Counted from the first letter of the stretch, positions 32,063 to 41,698 are shown. The stretch is DNA of 64,000 bases from Cypionkella sinensis (GCF_042646385.1 NZ_JBHRTO010000002.1:186001-250000), one strand, 5' to 3'. Numbers and translations are program-made. The notes: generated by a model not told the origin, from the sequence alone.

Positions 32063-33496
32063 CTATCCGCGCAGCACAGCACCAGGGTTCATGATGCCCG
32101 CAGGGTCCAGCGCCGCCTTGATCGCCCGCATCGCCGCGATCTTGCCGGGGTCGCCATACTTTTCCAGATCATCCACCTTCAGACGGCCCAACCCATGCTC
32201 GGCGGACATCGAGCCACCCAGTTCCGCCACCAGATCATGCACACAAGCCTTCACCGCATCGCGTTGATGTTCATAGTCTTTCCGGCTGCGCCCCAAGGCC
32301 GGGAACACATTGTAATGCAGATTGCCGTCACCCAGATGACCAAAACAATTCACCCGGAAATCCCCCATCGCCGCCAACCGTGGCCCCGCTTTGGCGATGA
32401 ATTTTGCCACCAGCCCCAGCGGCACCGAAATGTCATGGCTGCTGACCGCGCCAATCAGCCGGTTCGCCTCGGGGATCGCCTCGCGGATGCGCCACAGACC
32501 CGCCCGCTGCGCCTCGGATGCCGCAATCACCCCATCCGACACCAGCCCAGCCGCCAAACCCGCCTCAAACAGCCCGCCCAGATGATCCTCGGCCAGCCCA
32601 AAGCCGGCAGGCAGACCGATCTCGATCAACACCATCCAGTCGGGCATCCCGATCGGCGATATCACTTCGGGGATTTTCTCGGCCAGAAACTCCAACCCCA
32701 TCCGGCCAATCAACTCAAACGCTGACACCATCCCCGAAAGCCGTTCCTGCGCCACAGACAGCAGTTTCAGCGCGGCCTCCGGGCTTTCCACCGCCATCAA
32801 CGCGGTGCCCACGACTGCGGGCTGCGGATAAAGCCGCAGGCTTGCAGCCGTGATCACCCCCAACGTCCCCTCGGCCCCGATCAACAGATGCCGCAGATCA
32901 TAGCCGGTGTTATCCTTGCGCAGACGCTTCAAGCCATTGAAAACGCTGCCATCCGGCAAAACCGCCTCGATACCCAGACACAGATCGCGCGTGTTGCCAT
33001 AGCGCAGCACGTTCAAACCCCCGGCATTGGTTGAAAGGTTGCCGCCAATCCGACAGGTGCCCTCCGATGCCAGCGCCAAGGGAAACACCCGCCCCACATC
33101 GCTGGCATGGCGCTGCACATCCGCGAGGATCATCCCGGCCTCGACCACCAGCACGTTCTCATCCGGGTAAATCCCGCGCAAAGCCGCCATCCGCTCCAGC
33201 GAAATCACCACCGGCGCAGGTCCATCCGGCAGCAACTGCCCGCCTACCAGCCCAGTGCCGCCGCCCCACGCCACCAGCCCCACACGCGCCGCAGCACAGG
33301 CCTGCACCACCACCGCCACCTCATCAACCGAGCGCGGCAGCGCCACCACACCCGCCTGCCCCAGCCAGCGCCCGCGCGGCTCTTCCAGATAGCGCGGCTC
33401 GGGGGCATGCAGCGCACCTTCAGGCAACAGCGCGCGCAGGTGATCAACAAAGGCAGTATCGGCAGGGTTCAGCATCACAGTCTCACTTGTAGCCAT
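32063..33496 (-). CDS. FAD-linked D-2-hydroxyacid dehydrogenase
   Basis: A 477-residue flavoprotein with an N-terminal FAD_binding_4 domain (GLVAWGGGTGLVGGQL, then CRIGGNLSTNAGGLNVLRYG) and a C-terminal FAD-oxidase domain with the metal-site pattern CFGHLGDGNLHYN and the terminal LDPAGIMNPG. It belongs to the group with D-lactate, glycolate (GlcD) and D-2-hydroxyglutarate dehydrogenases. The architecture favours D-lactate or D-2-hydroxyglutarate, but the substrate is not settled. No glcE/glcF partner is beside it. Confidence 0.88.
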   Translation of the reverse strand: MATSETVMLNPADTAFVDHLRALLPEGALHAPEPRYLEEPRGRWLGQAGVVALPRSVDEVAVVVQACAAARVGLVAWGGGTGLVGGQLLPDGPAPVVISLERMAALRGIYPDENVLVVEAGMILADVQRHASDVGRVFPLALASEGTCRIGGNLSTNAGGLNVLRYGNTRDLCLGIEAVLPDGSVFNGLKRLRKDNTGYDLRHLLIGAEGTLGVITAASLRLYPQPAVVGTALMAVESPEAALKLLSVAQERLSGMVSAFELIGRMGLEFLAEKIPEVISPIGMPDWMVLIEIGLPAGFGLAEDHLGGLFEAGLAAGLVSDGVIAASEAQRAGLWRIREAIPEANRLIGAVSSHDISVPLGLVAKFIAKAGPRLAAMGDFRVNCFGHLGDGNLHYNVFPALGRSRKDYEHQRDAVKACVHDLVAELGGSMSAEHGLGRLKVDDLEKYGDPGKIAAMRAIKAALDPAGIMNPGAVLRG

Positions 33497-33514
33497 CGGT
33501 CAGGGCGGCCCTGA

Positions 33515-34057
33515 TCACAGCGGAATCGTCCGCGCCAAGGCCGCAATCGCAAGGGCCGAGGTATAGTTGCGCGCAGTTTTCACCATTTTCAGCCCGCTTT
33601 CCAGCTTGGCCGCCAACACAGACCGACCAATGCCATTCGGCGCTAGCAGATAAATCGCCTTGTCAGAAAACAAGATCTGCTCGCCTTGCGCCGCATGCGC
33701 CGCAAAGGCCTGCGCGCTGATCGAGGCCGGGCTTTCCAGAAACCAGATATGCACCGCTGCCCCATTGGCCTCGCCCTGCTTTTTGAACGGATTTGCCGCG
33801 AGCACAGCGTCATATTCCGCCAAGGTCATTACGAACATCGGCGGCGCAAAGCCGAACCGCTCTTTCATCGCCGTAGTGATCTTCGCCTCTACCCCCGCCA
33901 CACCCGGATCAAGATAAACCGCATTGCCGCTTTGCAGATGGGTGTGAATATGCTGAAGCCCCAGTTCCAGCAGCATTTGCCGGAATTCCGGCATCGGCAG
34001 ACGGTTGGCACCGCCGACATTGACGCCGCGCAGCAGCAGGACTTTGATTTCGCTCAT
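33515..34057 (-). CDS. DUF1697 family protein
   Basis: A 180-residue protein with the DUF1697 start LLRGVNVGGANRLPMPEFRQ and the family pattern IHTHLQSGNAVY and ARNYTSALAIAALA near the end. Ferredoxin-like domains of unknown function. The Met at 34057 was preferred to one eight codons upstream because the conserved sequence begins right after it. Confidence 0.9.
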   Translation of the reverse strand: MSEIKVLLLRGVNVGGANRLPMPEFRQMLLELGLQHIHTHLQSGNAVYLDPGVAGVEAKITTAMKERFGFAPPMFVMTLAEYDAVLAANPFKKQGEANGAAVHIWFLESPASISAQAFAAHAAQGEQILFSDKAIYLLAPNGIGRSVLAAKLESGLKMVKTARNYTSALAIAALARTIPL

Positions 34058-34117
34058 GGGATTCTCCCGGCAAGACCCCACCCGCTCCAGCGTAGGGCTA
34101 CCGCTGAAACCAGTGGC

Positions 34118-34702
34118 TTATCCTACGTCCGTGCGACCACGTCGGTCATTCCGTAAATTGGCGTATAACACATGGTTTCGCCAACGCCCGTTGATTTGCA
34201 AATAAGATTGCGCCACGCCCTCGTATTTGAAGCCGGATTTCTCCAGCACCCCGCGCGAGGCCACATTTTCCGGCAAACAGGCGCTTTCGATCCGGCTCAG
34301 GTCAAGCTGCGCGAAGGAAAAATGCACCATCGCCTGCACGGCTTCCTTCATCAGCCCTTGCCGCGCAAATTCCGCGCCGATCCAATAGCCCATCGTGCCC
34401 GCCTGCACCGGACCACGCCGGATGTTGTCCAGCGTCACCGCCCCCAGCAACTGCTGATCCGCCCGCCGAAACATCAGCATCGGCAGCGCCGTGCCAGCCG
34501 CCTCGGCCCGCCCCGCCCAATACACCCGGTTGGTAAACGCCTTGCGCGACAGATGATCATGCGACCAGACAGGCTCCCACGGCCGCAGATGCTCGATCGA
34601 GGCTTCGCGCAACCCCGACCACGCCCGATAATCGGCATGGGTCGGCAGCCGCAATGTCATGCGCTCGGTTTCAACCACAGGCCTGCGGCGAAACGACAGC
34701 AT
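34118..34702 (-). CDS. RimJ/RimL-type GNAT acetyltransferase
   Basis: A 194-residue GNAT acetyltransferase (Acetyltransf_3 group). It begins ETERMTLRLPTHADYRAWSGLR and has the acetyl-CoA loop in IGAEFARQGLMKEAV and the usual LPENVASRGVLEKSGF. RimJ/RimL relatives acetylate the N-termini of ribosomal proteins; some have other targets. Its ATG touches the stop of the M16 peptidase gene, so it is probably co-transcribed with it. Confidence 0.88.
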   Translation of the reverse strand: MLSFRRRPVVETERMTLRLPTHADYRAWSGLREASIEHLRPWEPVWSHDHLSRKAFTNRVYWAGRAEAAGTALPMLMFRRADQQLLGAVTLDNIRRGPVQAGTMGYWIGAEFARQGLMKEAVQAMVHFSFAQLDLSRIESACLPENVASRGVLEKSGFKYEGVAQSYLQINGRWRNHVLYANLRNDRRGRTDVG

Positions 34703-35976
34703 TACGCCGCCAGACGCTTGCGGATATCCTCCAGCGAGGGCGCATCCGCGACCGGCCCATACAGCGCCAGCGCCGAATCCGCCGCCGCCAATTCGCCCGC
34801 ATAGCGCCGCACATCGGCTACAGACACCGCATCAATCCGCGCCACGGCCTCATCCACCCCCGGCACGCGATCATAAATCGCCAGCAGCCGCGCGATCCGC
34901 TCGGCACGGCTCGACGGGCTTTCCAGCCCCATCAGCATCCCCGCCTTGATCTGCGTGCGCGCCCGCGCCACTTCGGCCTCGGACATATCATCCGCCGCGC
35001 GCTTCAACTCATCCATGGTGATCTGGGTCAGATCGCCGATTTCTTCCGCAGAAGTGCCCGCATAAAGCGTGATCTGCCCGGCATCCTCATAAGCGCCCGA
35101 CTGCGCGAAAATCGAATAGCAAAGGCCGCGTTCTTCCCGCACCTTCTGGAACAGCCGGGACGACATGCCGCCGCCCATCGTCATCGCATAGACCTGCGCT
35201 GTGTAGACATCCGGGTGGCGATAGCCCGGCGCGTCAAACGCCATGGCGAAATGCACCTGCTCCAGATCCTTGACCTCACGCCGCTCTGATCCCTTGAACA
35301 CCGCCGCCTGAAAGCTGGTCGCGGGCTTGGCCTTCATGCCGCCAAACATCGCCTCGGCCTGTTTCACAATCGCATCATGATCCACAGCCCCGGCGGCGGC
35401 CAAGATCATCTGGCCGGGGCCATAATGCTCGGCGACAAAGCCCTGCAAATCCTTGCGCGTGAACGAAGAAACCCGCTCTTCCGGCCCCAGAATCGTGCGG
35501 CCAAACGCCTGATCCGGGTAGCTTGCCTCTTGCAGCCAATCGAACACGATATCATCGGGCGTATCCAGCGCCTGCCCGATTTCCTGCAAGATCACATGCC
35601 GCTCAACCTCGATTTCCTTTTTGTCAAAGGACGGGTTCAGCACAATATCGCCAATCACATCCAGCGCCAGCGCCACATCGGCCTGCAACACCCGCGCGTA
35701 ATAGGCCGTCATCTCGCGGCTGGTATAGGCGTTGATATAGCCGCCGACATCCTCGATTTCTTCGGCAATCTGCAAACTGGTGCGCCGCTTGGTGCCCTTG
35801 AACGCCATATGCTCCAGGAAATGCGCGATGCCGTTCTGCGCCGGAGTCTCATGCCGCCCGCCCGCCATCACCCAGATTCCGGCGCTGGCAGACAGCAGCC
35901 CCGGCATGTTCTCGGTGACGATGCGGAAGCCATTCGGCAGGGTGGTCAGGCGCAGACCGGCAGATGCGTGGCTCAA
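34702..35976 (-). CDS. M16 family zinc peptidase
   Basis: A 424-residue peptidase related to the mitochondrial processing peptidase. The inverted zinc motif HFLEH is at residues 52-56, with the downstream Glu expected near 130. The N-terminal catalytic half and the C-terminal half (ARTQIKAGMLMGLESPSSRAE) are both present. There is no signal peptide. It overlaps the thrC stop as ATGA. The thrC-M16-GNAT order is conserved in many Rhodobacterales. Confidence 0.92.
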   Translation of the reverse strand: MSHASAGLRLTTLPNGFRIVTENMPGLLSASAGIWVMAGGRHETPAQNGIAHFLEHMAFKGTKRRTSLQIAEEIEDVGGYINAYTSREMTAYYARVLQADVALALDVIGDIVLNPSFDKKEIEVERHVILQEIGQALDTPDDIVFDWLQEASYPDQAFGRTILGPEERVSSFTRKDLQGFVAEHYGPGQMILAAAGAVDHDAIVKQAEAMFGGMKAKPATSFQAAVFKGSERREVKDLEQVHFAMAFDAPGYRHPDVYTAQVYAMTMGGGMSSRLFQKVREERGLCYSIFAQSGAYEDAGQITLYAGTSAEEIGDLTQITMDELKRAADDMSEAEVARARTQIKAGMLMGLESPSSRAERIARLLAIYDRVPGVDEAVARIDAVSVADVRRYAGELAAADSALALYGPVADAPSLEDIRKRLAA

Positions 35977-37358
35977 CGGGCAATCCTTTCGCGGATCAGC
36001 GCCTGCAAAGCGCCCAGATCATTCGGCACACGGGTGACACGTTCCGGGCGCTCAAACAAGTCCGCCATGCGCGGCGGCAGTGCCGGACGCACCCCCATCG
36101 CCTTCTCGACCGCATCGGGGAACTTCGCCGGATGCGCCGTCGCCAGCGTGATCATCGGCGCCGCGCCCAGATGTTCCTCCGCCACCTTCACCCCCACCGC
36201 CGAATGCGGGCAAAGCACCTCGCCGGTTTCGGCATAGGCGCGGGTGATCGTGGCCAAGGTTTCCTCCTCGGAACACCGCCCCGAAGCAAAGGTCTCGCGC
36301 AGCATCCCCATCGCGCCTTGGCTGATATGGAACCCGCCCGCTTTCAACTCATCCATCAAAGCCGAGATCGCGGCACCATCACGCCCATAAGCATCAAACA
36401 GCGCGCGCTCAAAATTCGACGACACCTGAATATCCATCGACGGGCTGATCGAGGCTTTCACCCCGTTCTGCACATAATCGCCCGACTTCATCGCCCGGTC
36501 CAGAATGTCATTCTGGTTGGTCGCAATCACCAGTTTCTCAATCGGCAAGCCCATCTTGCGCGCAATGTAGCCTGCGAAAATGTCACCGAAATTGCCCGTC
36601 GGCACGGTGAACGATACCGCACGCTCCGGCGCACCCAAAGCCACCGCCGCGTAGAAGTAATACACCACCTGCGCCAGCACCCGCGCCCAGTTGATGCTGT
36701 TCACGCCCGCCAGCCGCACGCCATCACGGAAGCCAAAATCGTTGAACATATCCTTCACGCGGGCTTGGCAATCGTCAAAATCGCCATCCATCGCCAGCGC
36801 ATAGACATTGGCCTCAGACGGCGTGGTCATCTGGCAGCGCTGCACATCCGACACCCGGCCATGCGGATAAAGGATGAACAGATCGACATTCGCCAAGCCC
36901 CGAAACGCCTCCATCGCAGCCGACCCAGTATCGCCAGAGGTGGCCCCGACAATGGTGATCCGCTCACCCGTCTTGGCCAAAGCCGCCTGCATCATCTGGC
37001 CGATCAACTGCATGGCAAAGTCTTTGAACGCCAGCGTCGGCCCGTGGAACAGCTCCAGCAGGAAATGGTTCGGCCCCAGTTGCACCAAAGGCGCGCGCGC
37101 GGCATGGCCAAAGCCCGCATAAGCCTTGGCGATCAGGCCCTTGAACTCATCATCCGTAAAGGTCGAACCCAGATAGGGCCGCATCACCCGAAACGCGATG
37201 TCTTCATACGGTAGCCCGGCCATCGCAGCGATCTCGGCCTTTGACAGCGCAGGCACAACTTCCGGCACATACAGCCCGCCATCGCGTGCCAGCCCCGTCA
37301 TCATCGCTTCGCCGAAATTCAAAACCGGAGCCTGCCCCCGCGTCGAGATATACCGCAT
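35973..37358 (-). CDS. thrC: Threonine synthase
   Basis: Final step of threonine synthesis, O-phosphohomoserine to L-threonine, PLP-dependent. 461 residues, the long bacterial/fungal form. Begins MRYISTRGQAPVLNFGEAM. The PLP-binding Lys is in GPTLAFKDFAMQL (residue about 112) and the phosphate loop in GATSGDTGSAAMEAF. The second of two consecutive ATG codons was chosen from the spacing to GGGGA. Confidence 0.96.
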   Translation of the reverse strand: MRYISTRGQAPVLNFGEAMMTGLARDGGLYVPEVVPALSKAEIAAMAGLPYEDIAFRVMRPYLGSTFTDDEFKGLIAKAYAGFGHAARAPLVQLGPNHFLLELFHGPTLAFKDFAMQLIGQMMQAALAKTGERITIVGATSGDTGSAAMEAFRGLANVDLFILYPHGRVSDVQRCQMTTPSEANVYALAMDGDFDDCQARVKDMFNDFGFRDGVRLAGVNSINWARVLAQVVYYFYAAVALGAPERAVSFTVPTGNFGDIFAGYIARKMGLPIEKLVIATNQNDILDRAMKSGDYVQNGVKASISPSMDIQVSSNFERALFDAYGRDGAAISALMDELKAGGFHISQGAMGMLRETFASGRCSEEETLATITRAYAETGEVLCPHSAVGVKVAEEHLGAAPMITLATAHPAKFPDAVEKAMGVRPALPPRMADLFERPERVTRVPNDLGALQALIRERIAR

Positions 37359-37367
37359 CATCTTCCC

Positions 37368-38036
37368 CTAGATTTGCCGCCTGATACGCCAGACCAGCGC
37401 CGCTGTCATCACCGCCCAAACGAAGGCCAGCGAAAACCAGGTGATCGCATAGCCCCAATGATCATTTGGAATAGACGATGTATCGACCGGCATCGCTTCT
37501 ATCCCGTCACCAGTTGGCTCGCGGGCGACAATAAATGTCGGCTCTGTGTGTAAAACTGCCGCCATCGCCTCGGCATCGCGGCCAAACCACATGCCGGTCT
37601 TGGGGTCTGGTGGCGGTGTGTATTGATTGCTGTCGCGTGGCCACATCAGATTGCCCTGCACCGTCAGATCGGTGACATGCAGCGCCTTGTGCTTTTCATC
37701 ATCCGGCAGAAAGCCGCGATCCACCAGCAACCGCCGCCCATCCGCCATTTGCAGAACCGAGATCACCTGCACACCGGCGCCAATCATCGGCTGGCCAGAC
37801 AGCACATACAGCGTCTCACCCGTAAAGCGCCCCGCCGCAATCACCGGGCGATACCTGTCGCGCGCTGGGTCCAGCACCGCAGGCACCACCACCGCAGGTT
37901 CGGATATCCCCGCTGTCATCTCATCCAGTTGCGCGCGCTTTTCATACATGCGCTGCACTTGCCAGATGCCAAGGCTGCACAGAAAACCCACGCCAGCCAA
38001 ACCCAGCAGCAGCGCAGACATCAAACGGAATTTCAT
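37368..38036 (-). CDS. SURF1 family cytochrome oxidase assembly protein
   Basis: A 222-residue inner-membrane protein with a hydrophobic helix near each end (about 5-25 and 200-218) and an exported domain between them. The SURF1 hallmarks are present: GIWQVQRMYEKRAQL after the first helix, RPVIAAGRF, VLLVDRGF-type LLVDRGFLP and the C-terminal NDHWGYAITWFSLA. It helps place haem in cytochrome aa3 oxidase. It lies right after the cox genes. The start is the Met at 38036; the upstream open frame crosses the ctaE terminator. Confidence 0.9.
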   Translation of the reverse strand: MKFRLMSALLLGLAGVGFLCSLGIWQVQRMYEKRAQLDEMTAGISEPAVVVPAVLDPARDRYRPVIAAGRFTGETLYVLSGQPMIGAGVQVISVLQMADGRRLLVDRGFLPDDEKHKALHVTDLTVQGNLMWPRDSNQYTPPPDPKTGMWFGRDAEAMAAVLHTEPTFIVAREPTGDGIEAMPVDTSSIPNDHWGYAITWFSLAFVWAVMTAALVWRIRRQI

Positions 38037-38049
38037 CAGCCAACCTTGA

Positions 38050-38078
38050 AAAAGCTGCGCGGGCCACCGGGCCCGCGC
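38050..38078 (-). terminator. Terminator between ctaE and surf1
   Basis: Perfect 9-bp stem GCGCGGGCC / GGCCCGCGC (38057-38065 and 38070-38078), ACCG loop; on the minus strand it is followed by AG and a T-run (AAAAA at 38049-38053 on the plus strand). It is 15 nt after the ctaE stop. It may limit read-through into surf1 and thrC. Confidence 0.75.
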
Positions 38079-38092
38079 GCTGTCTTTGATGG

Positions 38093-38899
38093 TTATGCGC
38101 TGCCCCAGATGTAGACCGCAGCAAACAGGAACAACCAGACCACGTCCACAAAGTGCCAATACCAAGCCGCAGCCTCAAAGCCAACGTGCTGTTCAGGGGT
38201 GAAATGGCCCTTGTAGGTGCGGATCAGGCAGATCAGCAAAAAGATCGTGCCGATGATCACGTGGAAACCATGGAACCCGGTCGCCATGAAGAACGACGCG
38301 CCATAGATGTTGCCGGCAAAACCAAAGGCTGCGTGGCTGTATTCATAGGCTTGGAAGAACGTGAACAGCAGGCCCAGCAGCACCGCCAGAATCAGCCCCT
38401 GCTTCATCGCCGAACGGTTGTTGTTCTCATGCACCAGCGCATGGTGCGCCCAGGTCGCAGCGCAGCCCGAGCACAGCAGGATCAGCGTGTTGATCAGCGG
38501 CAGGTGCCACGGGTCGAACAGCACGATGCCTTCCGGCGGCCAGACGCCATCTTTCAGCGGGCTCATCGGCCCCATCGGATACATGGCGTGCTTGAAGAAG
38601 GTCCAGAACCACGCCGAGAAGAACATCACTTCCGACATAATGAACAGGATAAAGCCATAACGCAGGCCGATCCGCACCACCGGGGTGTGATCGCCGGTCT
38701 GACCTTCATGCACCACTTCCGACCACCAGGCGAACATGACGTAAAGCACCAGTGCCAGCCCCACCAGACCCATCCAGGGGCCCGAGCCGTGCATCCACAG
38801 CACCGCGCCGAACAGCATGATGAACGCGCCAAGCGAACCGGCAAACGGCCAGATCGACGGCGGCAAGATATGATAGTCGTGGTTCTTGGCGTGGGCCAT
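38093..38899 (-). CDS. ctaE: Cytochrome c oxidase subunit III
   Basis: A 268-residue membrane subunit of aa3-type oxidase with seven hydrophobic helices. Family patterns are MAHAKNHDYHILPPSIWPF, EVMFFSAWFWTFFKHA, the Glu-containing AYEYSHAAF and FHGFHVIIGTIFL followed by AAWYWHFVDVVWLFLF. Part of the minus-strand cox cluster; subunit I (ctaD) is not in the window, as is usual in Rhodobacter relatives. Confidence 0.97.
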   Translation of the reverse strand: MAHAKNHDYHILPPSIWPFAGSLGAFIMLFGAVLWMHGSGPWMGLVGLALVLYVMFAWWSEVVHEGQTGDHTPVVRIGLRYGFILFIMSEVMFFSAWFWTFFKHAMYPMGPMSPLKDGVWPPEGIVLFDPWHLPLINTLILLCSGCAATWAHHALVHENNNRSAMKQGLILAVLLGLLFTFFQAYEYSHAAFGFAGNIYGASFFMATGFHGFHVIIGTIFLLICLIRTYKGHFTPEQHVGFEAAAWYWHFVDVVWLFLFAAVYIWGSA

Positions 38900-38926
38900 A
38901 TTGGGGTTCCCTCGGTTTTCTTGGTC

Positions 38927-39523
38927 TTATTGTACTAGCTTGACGGGTGTCTCGGCAAGAGCAGGCGGGGTGGTATTGGCCGCCTGCTTTTCCGGAATAT
39001 CCGCCACATGGAAGGTGTAAGACAGCGTGATTTCCTTGATCAGGCTGGCCTCAGGGTCTTTCACAATCGACGGATCGACGTAAAAGCTGACCGGCATCTG
39101 CACACGCTCGCCGGGCTGCAGAACCTGCTCGGTAAAGCAGAAACACTCGATCTTGGTGAAATAGCCGCCCGACTGATCCGGCGTCACATTATAGCTCGCC
39201 TGCCCACCCACGGCCTTGTCGGTCGGGTTATAGGCTTCAAAGAACGCAAGCCCGGTCTCACCGATGCGAATGGTCATCGACGGCTGCATGGCGCGGAACT
39301 GCCACGGCATCCCGGCCTCAAGCGAGGCGTCAAAGCGGATTTTCACGGTCTGATCAAGGATCTCATCCGCACCCTGCTCGGCCACCGAAGTGGTGCCCGC
39401 ATAGCCCGTCACCCGGCAGAACCAGTTGTAAAACGGCACGGCCGCGAAGGACAGCGACAGCATGATCGCCGCCACGCCCGCCAACAAAGCCGCCGTTTTC
39501 TTGGGGGTCAATGGCTGGCTCAT
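38927..39523 (-). CDS. ctaG: Cytochrome c oxidase assembly protein CtaG (Cox11)
   Basis: Copper chaperone that loads CuB in subunit I. 198 residues; an N-terminal membrane anchor (about 10-32) precedes the periplasmic Cox11 domain, which shows FYNWFCRVTGYAGTT, the copper-binding CFCF in KIECFCFTEQ and PVSFYVDPSI. The start overlaps the small upstream gene as ATGA. Confidence 0.96.
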   Translation of the reverse strand: MSQPLTPKKTAALLAGVAAIMLSLSFAAVPFYNWFCRVTGYAGTTSVAEQGADEILDQTVKIRFDASLEAGMPWQFRAMQPSMTIRIGETGLAFFEAYNPTDKAVGGQASYNVTPDQSGGYFTKIECFCFTEQVLQPGERVQMPVSFYVDPSIVKDPEASLIKEITLSYTFHVADIPEKQAANTTPPALAETPVKLVQ

Positions 39524-39753
39524 GGGTTCACCGCCGGGGTTGCAGGCGCGGGGGCAGGTTCTTCCGGTGCAATCGGCACCGTCGAGCCCAGCATCCCCGG
39601 CACATCATTGGCATGGCCCATATCGCCCTGCGTCACCTTCACCACCGTCAGCGCGAACACCAGCGCGACAAAGCAGGTCAGCGCCAGCCCCACGCCCAGA
39701 TTGCGCGAGAATCGGCGGCGGTGGATCTCATGTTCCGGTGCCGGAAATGCCAT
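39520..39753 (-). CDS. Small membrane protein of the cytochrome oxidase cluster (CoxF-like)
   Basis: A 77-residue protein with a charged N-terminus (EHEIHRRRFSRNLG), one hydrophobic helix (about 20-40) and a Pro-rich tail. It sits between ctaB and ctaG and overlaps both (TGATG and ATGA), the position of the CoxF-type small proteins of alphaproteobacteria. Sequence signals are weak, so the name rests mainly on position. A role in oxidase assembly is likely. Confidence 0.7.
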   Translation of the reverse strand: MAFPAPEHEIHRRRFSRNLGVGLALTCFVALVFALTVVKVTQGDMGHANDVPGMLGSTVPIAPEEPAPAPATPAVNP

Positions 39754-40685
39754 CACCAGCCCCCCATACCTTGCGCGTGCAGCACTGCCTCGACCAGCAA
39801 AGCGCCGAAATGCAGGAACAGATACAGCAGCGAGAACCGGAATACCGCTTTCTCGACCTTGTACTTGTCCGCCTCAGCCGCAGCCTCATCGCGTTTCCAG
39901 ATCCGATAAGCGCCGCGCAGGAACTCGGCGTTCAGCAACACCGACACCGCCAGATAAACCGGCCCGCCAATCGGGGTGAAGCCCAGCGCAATCGCAAACG
40001 GGATCAGCGCCAACGTATAGCCCAGCACGTGATTGCGGGTCACACGCTTGCCATGCGTCACCGTCAGCATCGGCACACCGGCTTTCGAGTAATCCTCGTT
40101 CATGAACAGCGCCAAAGCCCAGAAATGCGGCGGCGTCCACATGAAGATCAGCATGAACATCAGACAAGCTTCGACCGAAACCGATCCCGTCGCCGCCACC
40201 CAACCGATCATCGGCGGGAAAGCCCCCGCCGCGCCGCCAATCACGATGTTCTGCGGCGTCGAACGCTTCAGCCACATCGAATAGACCACGGCATAAAAGA
40301 AGATCGTGAACGCGAGCAGTGCGCCCGCCAGCATATTCGTCGCCAGCGCCAGCATGACAATCGAGATACCTGACAGCGCCAGACCAATCGCCAGCGCCTC
40401 GCCCGGCTGCACCATCCCCGCAGGCACGGGGCGGCCCTTGGTGCGGCGCATCATCGCGTCAATATCGGCATCCCACCACATGTTCAAAGCGCCCGACGCA
40501 CCCGCGCCCAAGGCAATGAACAAAATCGCGGTAAATCCCACCACCGGATGCAAGCCAACCGGGGCCACCAGCAAACCGACCATTGCGGTAAACACCACAA
40601 GCGACATCACGCGCGGCTTCAAAAGCTGCACGAAATCGCCAAATCCCGCTTCTTTCGGGCCCTCAAAAGACCGGATATCGGTCAT
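39753..40685 (-). CDS. ctaB: Protohaem IX farnesyltransferase (haem O synthase)
   Basis: Adds the farnesyl tail to haem b for aa3 oxidase. 310 residues with about nine hydrophobic helices; the prenyl-diphosphate site NMWWDADIDAMMRRTKGRP carries the two Asp and the Arg-rich end, and a second site lies at FMNEDYSKAGVPML. The Met at 40685 starts the family sequence (DFVQLLKPRVMSL); GGA is nine bases upstream. Upstream codons in the frame belong to the ctaC terminator region. Confidence 0.96.
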   Translation of the reverse strand: MTDIRSFEGPKEAGFGDFVQLLKPRVMSLVVFTAMVGLLVAPVGLHPVVGFTAILFIALGAGASGALNMWWDADIDAMMRRTKGRPVPAGMVQPGEALAIGLALSGISIVMLALATNMLAGALLAFTIFFYAVVYSMWLKRSTPQNIVIGGAAGAFPPMIGWVAATGSVSVEACLMFMLIFMWTPPHFWALALFMNEDYSKAGVPMLTVTHGKRVTRNHVLGYTLALIPFAIALGFTPIGGPVYLAVSVLLNAEFLRGAYRIWKRDEAAAEADKYKVEKAVFRFSLLYLFLHFGALLVEAVLHAQGMGGW

Positions 40686-40710
40686 AACGTGTCCTGGCTT
40701 TCTGGTAAGT

Positions 40711-40736
40711 AAAAGGCCCCCAACGGGTGGAGGCCC
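40711..40736 (-). terminator. Terminator between ctaC and ctaB
   Basis: On the minus strand GGCCTCCA pairs with TGGGGGCC (one G-U pair), followed by TTTTA. It lies 20 nt after the ctaC stop and 26 nt before ctaB, so it may attenuate rather than fully stop transcription of the cluster. Confidence 0.6.
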
Positions 40737-40756
40737 TCTTTGCCGTAGCTTGGGGC

Positions 40757-41698
40757 TTAGTTCGAGGCGAGCCGCAGATTGCCCGTCGAAGTCGCCTGTG
40801 CGATCCAAGCGTCATATGCCGCTTGGCTGACCACTTTCACCGTGATCGGCATATAGGCGTGGTCCTTGCCGCAAAGCGTGGTGCACTGGCCGAAATAGAC
40901 GCCTTCACGGTCAGCCTTGAACCACAGCTGGCCCAGACGCCCCGGCACCGCCGATTGCATCACGCCGAAGGCAGGCATGGCCCAAGCGTGGATCACGTCG
41001 GCACCCGTCACCTGCATCACCACGGTCTTGCCAACCGGGATCACCACAGCGTTGTCGGTGGCCAACAGGAAATCTTCTTTCTTGTAGCCGTAGTAGGCCA
41101 GTTTCTTCACCGCCACATCGCTCATCACGCCAGCGGTCGACATCGGCTGATCCTTGCCCCAGCCAGCGGCCGCGTCGTCGATCTGCGTGGCACCGTCGAT
41201 GCGGAAGGCGTCAAACTTCAGCGTGTCTTCGCCGACCTTCACATCGGGGTATTCATACGACCAGTACCACTGGTTGCCGGTCGCCTTGATGGTGATATCC
41301 GCCACCGGAATTTCTTGCTGTTCAAACAAAGCGGGCAGCGAGAACGACCCGATGAACACCAGAATCAGGATCGGGATGATCGTCCATGCCACTTCCAAGG
41401 GCGAGTTATGGGTAAAGGTCGCGGGCGTCGGGTTCCGCTTACGGTTGTAGCGCACCATGATATACAGCAGCAGCACCGTCACAAACGCCACGATCGCGGT
41501 GATGATGATCAGAATCATATGATCCAGCCATTGCAGATCGCGGGCGATGTTGGTCGCCGCCGGCTGATGCTCGGTGCCACGCGGAACCGGAGCCCCCACG
41601 GTTTCCAAAGCCTGCGCCAATGCGAAGCTAGGCTGCATCAGCAGACCAAGGCTGGCGGCCGCAACAGCGTTGAAAGTGGACTTAAGACGCATGTTCAT
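40757..41698 (-). CDS. ctaC: Cytochrome c oxidase subunit II
   Basis: A 313-residue subunit with the CuA centre. A signal peptide (about 1-29, ending FALAQA), two membrane helices (about 58-82 and 102-122) and a periplasmic cupredoxin domain are visible. CuA ligands: His237 (VIHAWA), Cys272, Cys276, His280 and Met283 in QCTTLCGKDHAYM. The aromatic patch GNQWYWSYEYP is intact. First gene of the cluster; the FNR box lies 136 bp upstream of its start. Confidence 0.97.
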   Translation of the reverse strand: MNMRLKSTFNAVAAASLGLLMQPSFALAQALETVGAPVPRGTEHQPAATNIARDLQWLDHMILIIITAIVAFVTVLLLYIMVRYNRKRNPTPATFTHNSPLEVAWTIIPILILVFIGSFSLPALFEQQEIPVADITIKATGNQWYWSYEYPDVKVGEDTLKFDAFRIDGATQIDDAAAGWGKDQPMSTAGVMSDVAVKKLAYYGYKKEDFLLATDNAVVIPVGKTVVMQVTGADVIHAWAMPAFGVMQSAVPGRLGQLWFKADREGVYFGQCTTLCGKDHAYMPITVKVVSQAAYDAWIAQATSTGNLRLASN